Shown piece by piece: positions 1-6,507 of a DNA stretch of 16,274 bases. The DNA is from an uncultured Eubacteriales bacterium. Its GTDB lineage: Bacteria > Bacillota > Clostridia > Christensenellales > CAG-138. A program made the translations under genes and the position numbers. The stretch is taken from NCBI GenBank assembly GCA_900543475.1, contig UQRU01000045.1:1-16274 (forward strand), in the 5' to 3' direction. The notes beneath the pieces are model-generated. The model had not been told where the DNA came from and made no database searches. It was given only the letters and a program-made list of their open reading frames with translations. Position 1 is the first letter of the stretch. The number at the start of each line of letters is the position of its first letter.

Positions 1-173
1 CAAAGGCCCCGGTCCCCGCTCTTTTGTTTGGCTGGCCGGGGGGGCGGCCCGATGGGCCGTCCCCCCGGCCGCCAAACGCCGCCGCCCCCCCCGGGGGCCG
101 CCCCGGGCATGCAGGCCGCCCGGCCAGGCCGCCGCCAACGGCCGTCCCCATCCCAGGAGGGAGGTTGCGAAAA
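1..173. other. GC-rich contig end without a credible gene
   Basis: This stretch is dominated by G and C runs and short GGCC/CCGCC words. Long frames cross it on the + strand, but their translations are Pro/Arg/Gly/Ala-rich and look like products of base composition. The only clear structure is the long inverted repeat at 26-77, listed separately. I see no gene, promoter or RNA here. Confidence 0.6.
26..77. repeat. Long near-perfect inverted repeat (about 24-bp stem, 3-nt loop)
   Basis: The left arm 26-50 and right arm 54-77 pair over about 24 positions. GTTTGGC (26-32) pairs with GCCAAAC (71-77), GGCC (34-37) with GGCC (67-70), a run of six G with a run of six C, and CGGCCC (45-50) with GGGCCG (54-59). 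There is one bulged T at 33 and one G-T wobble; the loop is GAT. Neither strand has a T-run after the stem, so it does not look like an ordinary intrinsic terminator. It could be a palindromic repeat, a structured RNA end, or a hard-to-sequence hairpin that ended the assembly. Confidence 0.6.
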
Positions 174-199
174 CGCCCCAACGGGAACCCGTTGGGGCG
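171..199 (-). terminator. Probable rho-independent terminator of the rhodanese lipoprotein gene
   Basis: A perfect 12-bp inverted repeat (174-185 with 188-199, two-base AA loop, in practice about a 10-bp stem with a 6-nt loop) lies 25 bp past the stop codon of the minus-strand gene. Read on the minus strand, the stem is followed by GTTTTCGC. The T tract is short, so termination may be inefficient. Confidence 0.65.
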
Positions 200-224
200 A
201 AGGGAAAACCCAGATGGTATGCGG

Positions 225-1685
225 TTATTCGCAGGTATCGCCAGCGGCGGCGGTGGCGGCGGCGTCGCCCAGGGTGCCTACGCTGCCTTCTGCGACCTCG
301 GTCTCAATGGGCTGGTCCTCCAGGTTGCTCCACTCCATCATGGAGCCGTCGTACACCTTCACGTTCTCAAAGCCCAGGATGTAGGTGAGGGCAAACCAGG
401 TGTGGGAAGCCCGATGGCCCCGCTGGCAGTAGGTGACGATCTCCTTGTCCGGGGTCACGCCCACGGAGGCATAGAGCTGGGTCAGCTCTTCCACGCTGCG
501 GAAGAAGCCGTTCTCGTCCACGGCGTCCATGTAGTATACGTCCACTGCGCCGGGGATGTGACCGCCACGGGCATTGCCATCGGCCACGGCCTCGCCGGAA
601 TAATCCGCAACGGGACGGCAATCCAGCAGCACGGCCCCTTCCGGCAGGTTGATCACATAGTCCTTGTCCACGTTGATGTCGTTTTCCGTGGAGATCACCT
701 TGTATTCGGAGGCTTCTACTGCGGGGCTGGCGCCGGTTTCGGTGGCCTTGCCGGCGGCGGCCCAGGCTTCATACTGGCCGTCCAGCAGGTAGGTGGTGGT
801 GTGGCCGAAGGCTTCCAGGGTCCAGATGAGCCGGGGGGCCATCTGAGGCTTGGAGGCGCTGGCATAGGTGATGATCACATCTTCGGGGGTGATGCCGTAG
901 CTGCTCATCAGGGCCTCGAATTGTTCCGCCGTGGCGATCTCACCGTCAACCGGGTTGTCGGGATTCTCAAATTGCTTGTTGTTGATGTTCATGGCCCCAG
1001 GGATATGGCCCGCTTCGTAATCTTCTACATCCCGCAGGTCAAAGGCCTTGGCGCCTTGGGCGATCAGGGCTTCCACCTCGTCCGGGGTGATGAGCTTTTC
1101 GCTGGCGTCCACCGCCGGGGTAACGGCAGCGGCAGGGGCTTCTGCTTCCGCCTCAGGGGCCGCGGCGCCTTCACCGCTCTCCAGCAGGGCTACATACTCG
1201 TCGCCGGCTTCCGCCCAACCATTCTGGCCACCCTCCAGGGTGTATAGGTTCGCAGCGGGTACCCCCATCTGTTGGAGCAGATTGGTGGCAGCCTCGGCAT
1301 ATTTCTTGCCGGAGTAGCAGATCAGCACGAATTTTTCATCCCCGTTGCCAGTCTCGGCGCCGGTGGCGGCGGCGACCGCCGCCTTCAGGTTGGCCAGGGA
1401 GGTCTCGTCGTCGGAATTGCTGATGGTGGCGTCCACATCCGCGCTATAGGCGCCCTGGATGTGAGAAGCGGCGTAGTCCGCAGCCTTGCGCACATCCAGC
1501 AGGACGTACCCTGCCTCGCCCGCGTCCATGGCGGCTTTCAGGGCTTCCTTGGTGATGTACTGGGTTCCGGTTTCCGCCGGCGCTTCGGCGGAAGCGTCAG
1601 CAGCAGGCGCTTGGGCGGCGCAAGCGGAAAGCAGCAGCATGGCCAGCAAGACCGCAGCCAGGCTCATGTGTAAGGACCGTTTCAT
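225..1685 (-). CDS. Lipoprotein with three tandem rhodanese (sulfurtransferase) domains
   Basis: This 486-residue protein starts with a lipoprotein signal peptide; the lipobox is LSAC with Cys22 as the likely lipidated residue. An Ala/Glu/Pro-rich linker follows. Rhodanese domain 1 spans about 43-170 and has active loop CYSGKKY with Cys123. Domain 2 (about 197-316) has YASAS at 274-278 where the catalytic Cys should be, so it looks inactive. Domain 3 (about 328-462) has loop CQRGHRAS with Cys420 and a YDGSMMEW segment. Domains 2 and 3 resemble the classic two-domain thiosulfate/mercaptopyruvate sulfurtransferase (inactive then active half), while domain 1 resembles single-domain rhodaneses; a second Ala-rich linker (about 172-193) joins them. 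It should transfer sulfane sulfur to a thiol acceptor outside the membrane, but the physiological substrate is unknown. GGAGG lies 12 nt before the ATG. It is transcribed away from the aromatic operon and shows no functional link to it. Confidence 0.88.
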   Translation of the reverse strand: MKRSLHMSLAAVLLAMLLLSACAAQAPAADASAEAPAETGTQYITKEALKAAMDAGEAGYVLLDVRKAADYAASHIQGAYSADVDATISNSDDETSLANLKAAVAAATGAETGNGDEKFVLICYSGKKYAEAATNLLQQMGVPAANLYTLEGGQNGWAEAGDEYVALLESGEGAAAPEAEAEAPAAAVTPAVDASEKLITPDEVEALIAQGAKAFDLRDVEDYEAGHIPGAMNINNKQFENPDNPVDGEIATAEQFEALMSSYGITPEDVIITYASASKPQMAPRLIWTLEAFGHTTTYLLDGQYEAWAAAGKATETGASPAVEASEYKVISTENDINVDKDYVINLPEGAVLLDCRPVADYSGEAVADGNARGGHIPGAVDVYYMDAVDENGFFRSVEELTQLYASVGVTPDKEIVTYCQRGHRASHTWFALTYILGFENVKVYDGSMMEWSNLEDQPIETEVAEGSVGTLGDAAATAAAGDTCE

Positions 1686-1747
1686 TTGTATCTTGTTCCT
1701 CCAAAACGTTTTTGCGCACAGGATGTCCGTATCCCGTTTGCCTCATC

Positions 1748-1776
1748 ATGGTAGCACGGCCTTTTGTAGATTACAA
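1748..1776 (-). promoter_or_regulatory. Candidate sigma-A promoter for the rhodanese lipoprotein gene
   Basis: On the minus strand TTGTAA (1776-1771), a 17-bp spacer and TACCAT (1753-1748) give 4/6 matches to each sigma-A element, with an extended -10 TG one base before TACCAT. It lies about 60 bp upstream of the start codon. Other weak matches exist in this AT-richer stretch, so the assignment is tentative. Confidence 0.35.
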
Positions 1777-2020
1777 ATTCATTTTCAGGCAAAAACCCTG
1801 CCTGCATATTGCCTTTATCTCTAAACTGGAATTTTCTTGACGTCTTTTTCAGGGGGACTAGGGGCGTCTGTATTTTTATTTAGCAGCCGGGAGGGCCGCT
1901 GGAAACAAACAATATCCCTGGGAACATCCATGGCCTGGGGCTATTAAAAAAAGTAGGGCTAAAAATCGTATAAATAGGGGTGCAATTTTTTTCCGTGCAA
2001 GAAATGATGCAAATACCTGA
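1777..2020. other. AT-rich divergent intergenic region, no gene seen
   Basis: The gap between the two divergent genes is 419 bp (1686-2104). Candidate promoters occupy its two sides and this is its centre. It is far more AT-rich than the flanking genes. I see no credible short gene with a ribosome binding site, no T-box specifier/antiterminator signature (the TGGNACC element is absent) and no leader peptide rich in Phe, Tyr or Trp. Only weak hairpins occur, for example CAGGC/GCCTG around 1787-1805. Confidence 0.5.
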
Positions 2021-2048
2021 GATTTGCAGGAAAAGGTACCTGCCAATC
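2021..2048. promoter_or_regulatory. Candidate operator: dyad overlapping the -35 of the aromatic operon
   Basis: GATTTGCAGG (2021-2030) and CCTGCCAATC (2039-2048) form an inverted repeat with 9 of 10 positions complementary and an 8-bp spacer. The right arm covers the proposed -35 element at 2040-2045 and lies upstream of the expected transcription start, so it would act as DNA, not as an RNA hairpin. A dimeric repressor bound here would be expected to block RNA polymerase. The regulator is unknown. Confidence 0.45.
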
Positions 2049-2068
2049 CAAGAAAAATGTGGTATACT
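2040..2068 (+). promoter_or_regulatory. Sigma-A promoter of the aromatic amino acid operon
   Basis: CTGCCA (2040-2045, 4/6 to the -35), a 17-bp spacer and TATACT (2063-2068, 5/6 to the -10) are present, with an extended -10 TG at 2060-2061. Transcription should begin near 2075. That leaves about 30 nt of leader before the ATG at 2105, too short for a riboswitch. Confidence 0.65.
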
Positions 2069-2104
2069 ATGATGAAATTTAATGAAAAGAACGGAGGGTT
2101 TGCC

Positions 2105-3256
2105 ATGCGGCAATGGATTTCCAAACGACAGGCGGCCATCGGCCCCAACACCATGATGGCATTGTTTGCCAACGCAAAAAAGTATCCAGACGTGATCAAC
2201 CTGTCCATCGGGGATCCGGATATACCCACCCCCCAGGCCATTTTGGACGCCATGTACCAGGATAGTTGCAAAGGGCACACCAAGTATACCCCCTCCAAGG
2301 GGGATCCGGAGCTGATCCAGGCGGTTTGCGATTTTTACAAAGAGGAGCACGGCCTGGCGTTGGGACCGGAATGGATCACCATCACCCCGGCGGCCTGTTC
2401 AGGCATGTATCAGGTGATGCAGGCGGTGCTGGACCCGGGGGATGAGGTATTGATCTTTTCCCCGTATTTTTCGCCCTACGCCTCCCAGACCCAGGCGGCG
2501 GGCGGGGTACCGGTGCTGGTGCCCTGTCTGGCGGAGGAGGGGTTCCAGCCTAACGCCCAGCGGGCGGCGGCCTATGTGACCCCCAAAACCAAGGCCATGA
2601 TCGTCAACACCCCCAACAACCCCACCGGCGCCTGCTACACCCGGGAGACCCTGGAAGGGCTGGCGGCGCTGGCCAAGGCGGCGGACCTATTGGTGATTGC
2701 GGACGACATCTATACGGACCTGTGCTTCACCTCGGAATTCCTCCCCATCATGACCCTGCCGGGGATGCAGGAACGCACGGTGACCTTGGGCTCCTGCAGC
2801 AAGAACTTCGTGATGACCGGCATGCGCATCGGCTGGGTGGCCGCGCCCCCGGAGGTGGCGGAAGGGGTGCGCTACGTGGGGGAAAATATCATCTATTGCG
2901 CCCCCTCTCCCGGCCAGCGAGCGGCCCTTTACGCCCTACGCCATCGGGCGGAACTGCGGCCGCTGGTGGGGCCGGTGTTCCGGGAGCGGGTATATTATGC
3001 CCGGGACCGGATCCGGCAGCTGCCCTTTATGACCGATTGCCCGGCCCAAGGGAGCTTTTATGTGTTCCCCGGCATCGGGCCCACGGGATTGAGCAGCATG
3101 GAAGCCTGCCAGGTATTTTTAGACGAAGCCCATGTGCTCATGCTGCCGGGCTCCGTGTTCGGCCAGGCGGGGGAGGGCTATATGCGCATCGCCTGCACCC
3201 TGGGGCTGGATCAGCTGGGGGAGGCCTTTGACCGGCTGGAAAAGCTGTCCTTCTAG
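2105..3256 (+). CDS. PLP-dependent class I/II aminotransferase, probably aromatic
   Basis: This 383-residue fold-type I aminotransferase carries the family hallmarks: NNPTG at 171-175, AD-DIY with Asp200 and Tyr203, the PLP Schiff-base lysine Lys233 in GSCSKNF, Arg241 in the MRIGW segment, and Arg361 (YMRIAC) for the substrate alpha-carboxylate. As first gene of a Phe/Tyr operon it most likely transaminates phenylpyruvate and 4-hydroxyphenylpyruvate, or prephenate; the sequence alone does not settle substrate choice and an aspartate aminotransferase activity is possible. The start at 2105 is chosen because GGAGGG lies 7 nt upstream and homology begins just after it. An in-frame ATG at 2024 lies upstream of the proposed promoter. 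pheA follows after 20 nt. Confidence 0.9.
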   Translation: MRQWISKRQAAIGPNTMMALFANAKKYPDVINLSIGDPDIPTPQAILDAMYQDSCKGHTKYTPSKGDPELIQAVCDFYKEEHGLALGPEWITITPAACSGMYQVMQAVLDPGDEVLIFSPYFSPYASQTQAAGGVPVLVPCLAEEGFQPNAQRAAAYVTPKTKAMIVNTPNNPTGACYTRETLEGLAALAKAADLLVIADDIYTDLCFTSEFLPIMTLPGMQERTVTLGSCSKNFVMTGMRIGWVAAPPEVAEGVRYVGENIIYCAPSPGQRAALYALRHRAELRPLVGPVFRERVYYARDRIRQLPFMTDCPAQGSFYVFPGIGPTGLSSMEACQVFLDEAHVLMLPGSVFGQAGEGYMRIACTLGLDQLGEAFDRLEKLSF

Positions 3257-3276
3257 GGAAAGGGAGAACGTTCGCC

Positions 3277-4362
3277 ATGGAAAAAGACGCGTTGGAAAAA
3301 GCCCGGCAGGCCATCGACCGGATCGATGGGGAAATGGCCCGCCTGTTCCAGGCCCGCATGGAGGCGGTGGCCCAGGTGGCCGCCTATAAGGCGGAACAGG
3401 GCTTGCCCATCCTGGATGGGGCCCGGGAAGCCCAGGTGCTGGAACGCAACCTGGACCGGTTGCCCCCAGGGCATCCCCTCCGGGCCTATTACCGGGATTT
3501 CCTACAATATAATATGGCCTTGTCCCGGCAATATCAGGCGGGGCTGTTGGGCCGGGATACCGTTGCCTATCAGGGGGTGCCGGGGGCTTTTTCCCACATC
3601 GCCCTATCCCGGCTTTTCCCCCATGCCCGGGCTTTGGCCTGCCCCACCTTCGAGGGGGTGTTCGCGGCGGTGCAAGCGGGCCAGGCGGCCCATGGGGTGC
3701 TGCCCTTTGAAAACAGCCAGGCCGGGGACGTGGCCGAGACATTGGACCTTTGTATGGCCAACCCGGGCTGCTATGTGCAGCGGATGTACGACCTGCCGGT
3801 GACCCAGAACCTGCTGGGCCTGCCCGGGGCCGCCCTGGGGGATATACGCCGGGTGCTGTCCCATCCCCAGGCCCTGGGCCAATGCCGGGAATTCCTGCTC
3901 CGGCTGGGCCTGGAGGGGGAGCCCCGGGCCAATACCGCCATCGCCGCCCAGGAGGTGGCGGGGACCGGGGACCTTACCCTGGGGGCCATCGCCTCCCGGG
4001 AGACTGCGGCCCTTTACGGCCTACAGGTGCTCTGCCCGGACATCAGCCGGGAACGGGACAATACCACCCGCTTCATGGTCATCGGCAAGGAGCCGCCCCA
4101 AATGGGCAACCGGTTTTCCCTGCTCTTTACCATTCCCCATGTGGCCAGGTCCCTGGCTCGGGTGGTGGAGACCATCGGCAAGCAGGGCTATAACATGGAA
4201 AGCATCAAAAGCCGGCCCTTGCCCCATACGGCCTGGGAATACTATTTTTACACGGAATTGGTGGGCGCGCCGTGCCCGGCCCTGCTGGAAGCCCTGAAGG
4301 CCCAATGCAGCAGCCTGCGGCTGTTGGGCCGGTATGAACGGGAGGACGGACATGCGCATTGA
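3277..4362 (+). CDS. pheA: Bifunctional chorismate mutase / prephenate dehydratase (P-protein)
   Basis: This enzyme converts chorismate to prephenate and then to phenylpyruvate, the committed route to phenylalanine. Its 361 residues hold three modules. An AroQ-type chorismate mutase (about 1-90) begins with a helix containing AIDRIDGEMARLF and a conserved Lys38. Prephenate dehydratase (about 95-272) shows AYQGVPGAFS, LPFENSQAGDV (142-152) and the catalytic TRF motif at 264-266. A C-terminal ACT domain (about 278-355) probably binds Phe for feedback inhibition. In the ACT domain the usual ESRP motif reads KSRP (311-314), so allosteric behaviour is less certain than the catalytic roles. An AGGGAGA ribosome binding site precedes the ATG. 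The last 11 nt overlap aroB. Confidence 0.96.
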   Translation: MEKDALEKARQAIDRIDGEMARLFQARMEAVAQVAAYKAEQGLPILDGAREAQVLERNLDRLPPGHPLRAYYRDFLQYNMALSRQYQAGLLGRDTVAYQGVPGAFSHIALSRLFPHARALACPTFEGVFAAVQAGQAAHGVLPFENSQAGDVAETLDLCMANPGCYVQRMYDLPVTQNLLGLPGAALGDIRRVLSHPQALGQCREFLLRLGLEGEPRANTAIAAQEVAGTGDLTLGAIASRETAALYGLQVLCPDISRERDNTTRFMVIGKEPPQMGNRFSLLFTIPHVARSLARVVETIGKQGYNMESIKSRPLPHTAWEYYFYTELVGAPCPALLEALKAQCSSLRLLGRYEREDGHAH

Positions 4363-5365
4363 TATGGAGCTGGGCAGCCGCAGCTATCCCATCCTGGTGG
4401 AGCGGGGCTGCTTAAACAGGCTGGGCAGCCTTGCAAACCTACAGCGGAACATTCTGGTGGTCACGGATACCGGGGTGCCCAAGCCCCTGGTGGAGGCGGC
4501 CCTGGCCCAGTGCCCCCAAGGCCATCTGATCACCCTGCCCCAGGGGGAGGGGAGCAAAAGCCTGGCCGCCTTTGAGGCCCTACTTACCCGGATGCTGGAA
4601 CTGGGCTTTTCCCGCAAGGACGGGGTATTGGCCCTGGGCGGCGGGGTGATCGGGGACCTGGCGGGGTTCGCCGCCGGGTGCTATATGCGGGGCGTCGATT
4701 TTATCAACTGCCCCACCACCACCCTGTCCCAGGTGGATTCCTCCATCGGGGGCAAGACCGCCGTGAACCTGGGGGGCAGCAAAAACCAGGTGGGGGTGTT
4801 CCACCAGCCCAGGCTGGTGCTGGTGGACCCGGATACCCTCCATACCCTGCCGCCCCGGCACTTTGCCGCCGGCCTGGCGGAGGCCCTCAAGGCGGGGCTG
4901 ATTGGGGACCCCCAGCTCTTTGCCCTGCTGGAACAGGGGGACTTACAGGCCCATTTGGAGGAGATCCTGTGCAGGAGCCTGCTGGTGAAAAAGGCTCTGG
5001 TGGAGCAGGACGAGCGGGAGGCGGGCCCCCGGGCGGCCCTGAACCTGGGCCATACCATCGGCCACGCCATCGAGAGCGAGGAGGGCCTGGGCGGCCTATA
5101 CCACGGGGAATGTGTGGGCCTGGGTATGCTGCCCATGATCCAGGACCCCCAATTGAAGCAACGGACCATCGCCGTATTGGAACGGCTGGGCCTGCCCCTC
5201 ACCATCCGGTATGACGGGGCGGCCATCTTCCGGCGGCTTTGCCATGACAAAAAGGCGGACAGCGGCTATGTGACCCTGGTGCGGGTGCCGGCCCTAGGCC
5301 AATACCGGCTGGATCGGACGCCCCTTTCGGCCCTGCCCGCCATCATCGGGGAGGGGATCGGATGA
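4352..5365 (+). CDS. aroB: 3-dehydroquinate synthase
   Basis: AroB cyclises DAHP to 3-dehydroquinate using NAD and a divalent metal, the second shikimate-pathway step. The 337-residue product contains GGGVIGDLAGFAA (96-108, nucleotide binding), PTTTLSQVDSSIGGKTAVN (121-139), and the metal ligands Glu177 (AEALK), His234 (NLGHTIGH) and His251 (YHGE). Length is normal for the family. I chose ATG 4352 because GGGAGG lies 7 nt upstream; an in-frame ATG at 4334 would place that site inside the gene. The start is nested in the last 11 nt of pheA, and the stop overlaps the aroC start as ATGA, so translation is probably coupled on both sides. Confidence 0.97.
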   Translation: MRIDMELGSRSYPILVERGCLNRLGSLANLQRNILVVTDTGVPKPLVEAALAQCPQGHLITLPQGEGSKSLAAFEALLTRMLELGFSRKDGVLALGGGVIGDLAGFAAGCYMRGVDFINCPTTTLSQVDSSIGGKTAVNLGGSKNQVGVFHQPRLVLVDPDTLHTLPPRHFAAGLAEALKAGLIGDPQLFALLEQGDLQAHLEEILCRSLLVKKALVEQDEREAGPRAALNLGHTIGHAIESEEGLGGLYHGECVGLGMLPMIQDPQLKQRTIAVLERLGLPLTIRYDGAAIFRRLCHDKKADSGYVTLVRVPALGQYRLDRTPLSALPAIIGEGIG

Positions 5366-6507
5366 ACCGGGATACCATGGGCCAAAGCCTGACGTTGACC
5401 CTGTTTGGGGAAAGCCACGGCCCCGCCGTGGGCTGCGTGGTTCAGGGGCTGGCCCCGGGGCTGGAGATCGACCTGGATTTCATGGCCCGGCAGCTGCAAC
5501 GGCGCAAGGGCGCAGCCGCCCTTTCCACCGGCCGGCGGGAGGCGGATCTGCCCCAGATCCTGAGCGGGGCATACCAGGGCCGCACCACCGGCACGGCCCT
5601 GTGCCTGCTGATCCCCAACCAGGATATCCACAGCAAGGACTATGGGAGCCTTTGGGACACCCCCCGGCCCGGCCATGGGGACTATACGGGCCGGGTCAAA
5701 TACCAAAGCTATAACGACCCCCGGGGCGGCGGCCATTTCAGCGGCCGGCTCACCGCCCCCATCGTGGCGGCGGGCAGCATCCTGCTTAAGCTCCTGGAAG
5801 GGAAAGGGGTGCGGGTGGGCACCCGGCTCAAACAGGTGGGCACGGCTGTGGACCCCACGGCCTTTGCCCTGGGCCAGGCCCCCTGCGAAAGCCAGCTCAC
5901 GGCCCTTTCCGCCCGCGCCTTTCCCACCCTGTCCCCCCAGGCGGGGGAAGCCATGGAGGGGGAGATCCTCCGGGCCCGCCAGGCGGGGGACAGCGTGGGG
6001 GGCATCCTGGAGACCGCCGTCACCGGCCTGCCCCCCGGCCTGGGGGAACCCTTCTTCGCCAGCGTGGAAAGCCAGCTGGCGGCCCTGCTGTTTTCCATCC
6101 CCGGGGTAAAGGGGCTGGAATTCGGCAGCGGCTTCCGCCTGGCCGCCATGCAGGGCAGCCAGGCCAACGACCCCTTCCGCATGGAGGCCGGCAAGGTGGT
6201 CACCGCCACCAACCACAACGGCGGCGTCAACGGCGGCATTACCAACGGAATGCCCCTGCTGTTTTCCACGGCGGTGAAACCCACCCCCAGCATTTACCAG
6301 CCCCAGGCCACGGTGGACCTGGCCGCCGGGGAAAACGCCACCCTTCAGATCCAGGGCCGGCACGATCCCTGCATCGCCCATCGGGCGGCGGCGGTCCAGG
6401 ACTGCCTCACCGCCCTGTGCCTGGGGGACCTGTTGAACCAGGCCCTGGGCCTGGCCTGGCAGCAAGGGGCCGGCTGGCCCAAGGAGGCGCCATGGAATAC
6501 GGATTGA
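5362..6507 (+). CDS. aroC: Chorismate synthase
   Basis: AroC removes phosphate from EPSP to give chorismate and needs reduced FMN. The 381-residue protein has the family signatures in order: FGESHGPAVGC near the N-terminus, RRKG....STGRREAD, RPGHGDYTG, the highly conserved DPRGGGHFSGR, TNHNGGVNGGITNG, and GRHDPCIAHRAA near the C-terminus. The RRxPG segment is one residue shorter than I expect from the family (RRKG), a minor variation. Start ATG 5362 overlaps the aroB stop (ATGA), with GGGGAGGGG just upstream. The 3' end overlaps the aroE-aroK start by 16 nt. Confidence 0.97.
   Translation: MNRDTMGQSLTLTLFGESHGPAVGCVVQGLAPGLEIDLDFMARQLQRRKGAAALSTGRREADLPQILSGAYQGRTTGTALCLLIPNQDIHSKDYGSLWDTPRPGHGDYTGRVKYQSYNDPRGGGHFSGRLTAPIVAAGSILLKLLEGKGVRVGTRLKQVGTAVDPTAFALGQAPCESQLTALSARAFPTLSPQAGEAMEGEILRARQAGDSVGGILETAVTGLPPGLGEPFFASVESQLAALLFSIPGVKGLEFGSGFRLAAMQGSQANDPFRMEAGKVVTATNHNGGVNGGITNGMPLLFSTAVKPTPSIYQPQATVDLAAGENATLQIQGRHDPCIAHRAAAVQDCLTALCLGDLLNQALGLAWQQGAGWPKEAPWNTD

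Noticed and set aside
24..1247. Long plus-strand open frame of about 407 codons
   Set aside because: It lies mostly antisense to the rhodanese lipoprotein gene, has a low-complexity Gly/Pro/Arg/Val-rich translation with no recognisable motif, and is explained by high GC content.
2024..2104. Upstream in-frame ATG extending the aminotransferase by 27 residues
   Set aside because: It has no ribosome binding site, lies upstream of the proposed promoter's start point, and the extra residues match nothing in the family; GGAGGG before 2105 fits better.
1777..2104. Possible T-box or aromatic leader-peptide attenuator
   Set aside because: No TGGNACC element, no specifier-loop architecture and no Phe/Tyr/Trp-rich short gene could be found; the leader after the promoter is about 30 nt.
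1876..2350. Two minus-strand frames of 140-156 codons in the divergent region
   Set aside because: They run antisense into the aminotransferase gene, lack ribosome binding sites and resemble no family.
5266..6465. Long minus-strand frame opposite aroC
   Set aside because: Its translation is low-complexity and lacks family motifs, while the plus strand encodes an unmistakable chorismate synthase.
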